Positions 63,726 through 64,000 of a stretch of 64,000 nt of DNA are shown piece after piece (the stretch's first letter is position 1; each line of letters opens with the position of its first letter). The notes under the pieces were generated by a model. That model worked only from the letters and a program-made list of their open reading frames with translations, was not told the DNA's origin and did no database searches. The stretch comes from Bimastos eiseni (lineage: Eukaryota > Annelida > Clitellata > Crassiclitellata > Lumbricidae). A program made the translations under genes and the position numbers. Where the stretch lies: the NCBI GenBank assembly GCA_959347315.1, contig OY365806.1:53745862-53809861 (forward strand). The letters run 5' to 3'.

Positions 63726-64000
63726 GTGCAATAGTGTTGTAGAAAATAATGAATCTGATGCTAAGATTAATATTGTGAACTCAACAGTTTGATCACCACT
63801 GTTTGGATTTTTGTATTTAATGACAATATTGCTTCTCTTAAATTCTATGCCATCTTTTCAAATTTAATTTCTAAGAAGCACCGATGACGCCATTGGAAAT
63901 GGCTGAAATTTCTGCATCTAAAAGTCCATTAACTTTTGCCTTGTTCTCACAATGAGGGCAGTTTTTAATTTGAGATTTTCAGCACCACTGTAGGGATTAT
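63726..64000. other. Right edge, nothing recognised
   Basis: AT-rich intronic DNA; no RASA1 exon seen. Confidence 0.4.

Overview
This window is animal nuclear DNA. A gene split into spliced exons crosses most of it, the rest is dense with animal-type transposons (hAT, piggyBac, Tc1/mariner, CR1/jockey-type LINEs, tRNA-derived SINEs), and there are no bacterial-style operons. The repeats (CR1 3' tails ending in ATTAC, frequent TAGGCCTA words) suggest an aquatic invertebrate, perhaps a deuterostome, but I cannot name the species.

The main host gene is RASA1 (p120 RasGAP) on the + strand. I read eleven coding exons from its ATG at 22291 to 60527, all with compatible splice phases: a short acidic N-terminus, SH2, SH3, SH2, a linker and the first part of the PH domain. 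The rest of PH, C2 and the RasGAP catalytic domain lie beyond the right edge. Most of these exons are absent from simple ORF calling because each is short. The second probable host gene is an uncharacterised 644-residue open frame on the - strand at 453-2387.

Region by region. 1-4.1 kb: orphan gene, then a 30-bp minisatellite. 4.1-11.7 kb: LINE fragments, a fold-back repeat built on GACCAAGACCGAG arrays, a Tc1 remnant split by a hAT-type MITE, a SINE, and purine-rich DNA. 11.7-18.7 kb: a fold-back element with an 8-bp target duplication, holding at least three further insertions with their own 8-bp duplications, one of them a nearly intact Buster-like hAT transposon. 18.7-22.3 kb: SINEs, a 174-bp MITE, AT microsatellites, and a Harbinger-like element with a perfect 39-bp palindrome.

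22.3-60.5 kb: RASA1. Intron 1 holds a decayed TIR element that encodes a zinc-finger / FEN1-like nuclease / cysteine-rich protein rather than a recognisable DDE transposase. Intron 2 is almost wholly a fold-back with arms of about 1 kb carrying nuclear-receptor half-sites. Intron 6 ends in a hAT-like insertion about 25 bp before the exon 7 acceptor. Intron 10 (12.2 kb) holds a nearly full-length two-ORF LINE inserted into a piggyBac-like element. 60.5-64 kb: more LINE 3' ends and a second copy of a restriction-endonuclease-like ORF.

The candidate for an undescribed system is the intron 1 element. A second general pattern is that many 8-bp-duplication elements here have ends built from their own family-specific short palindromic repeats.
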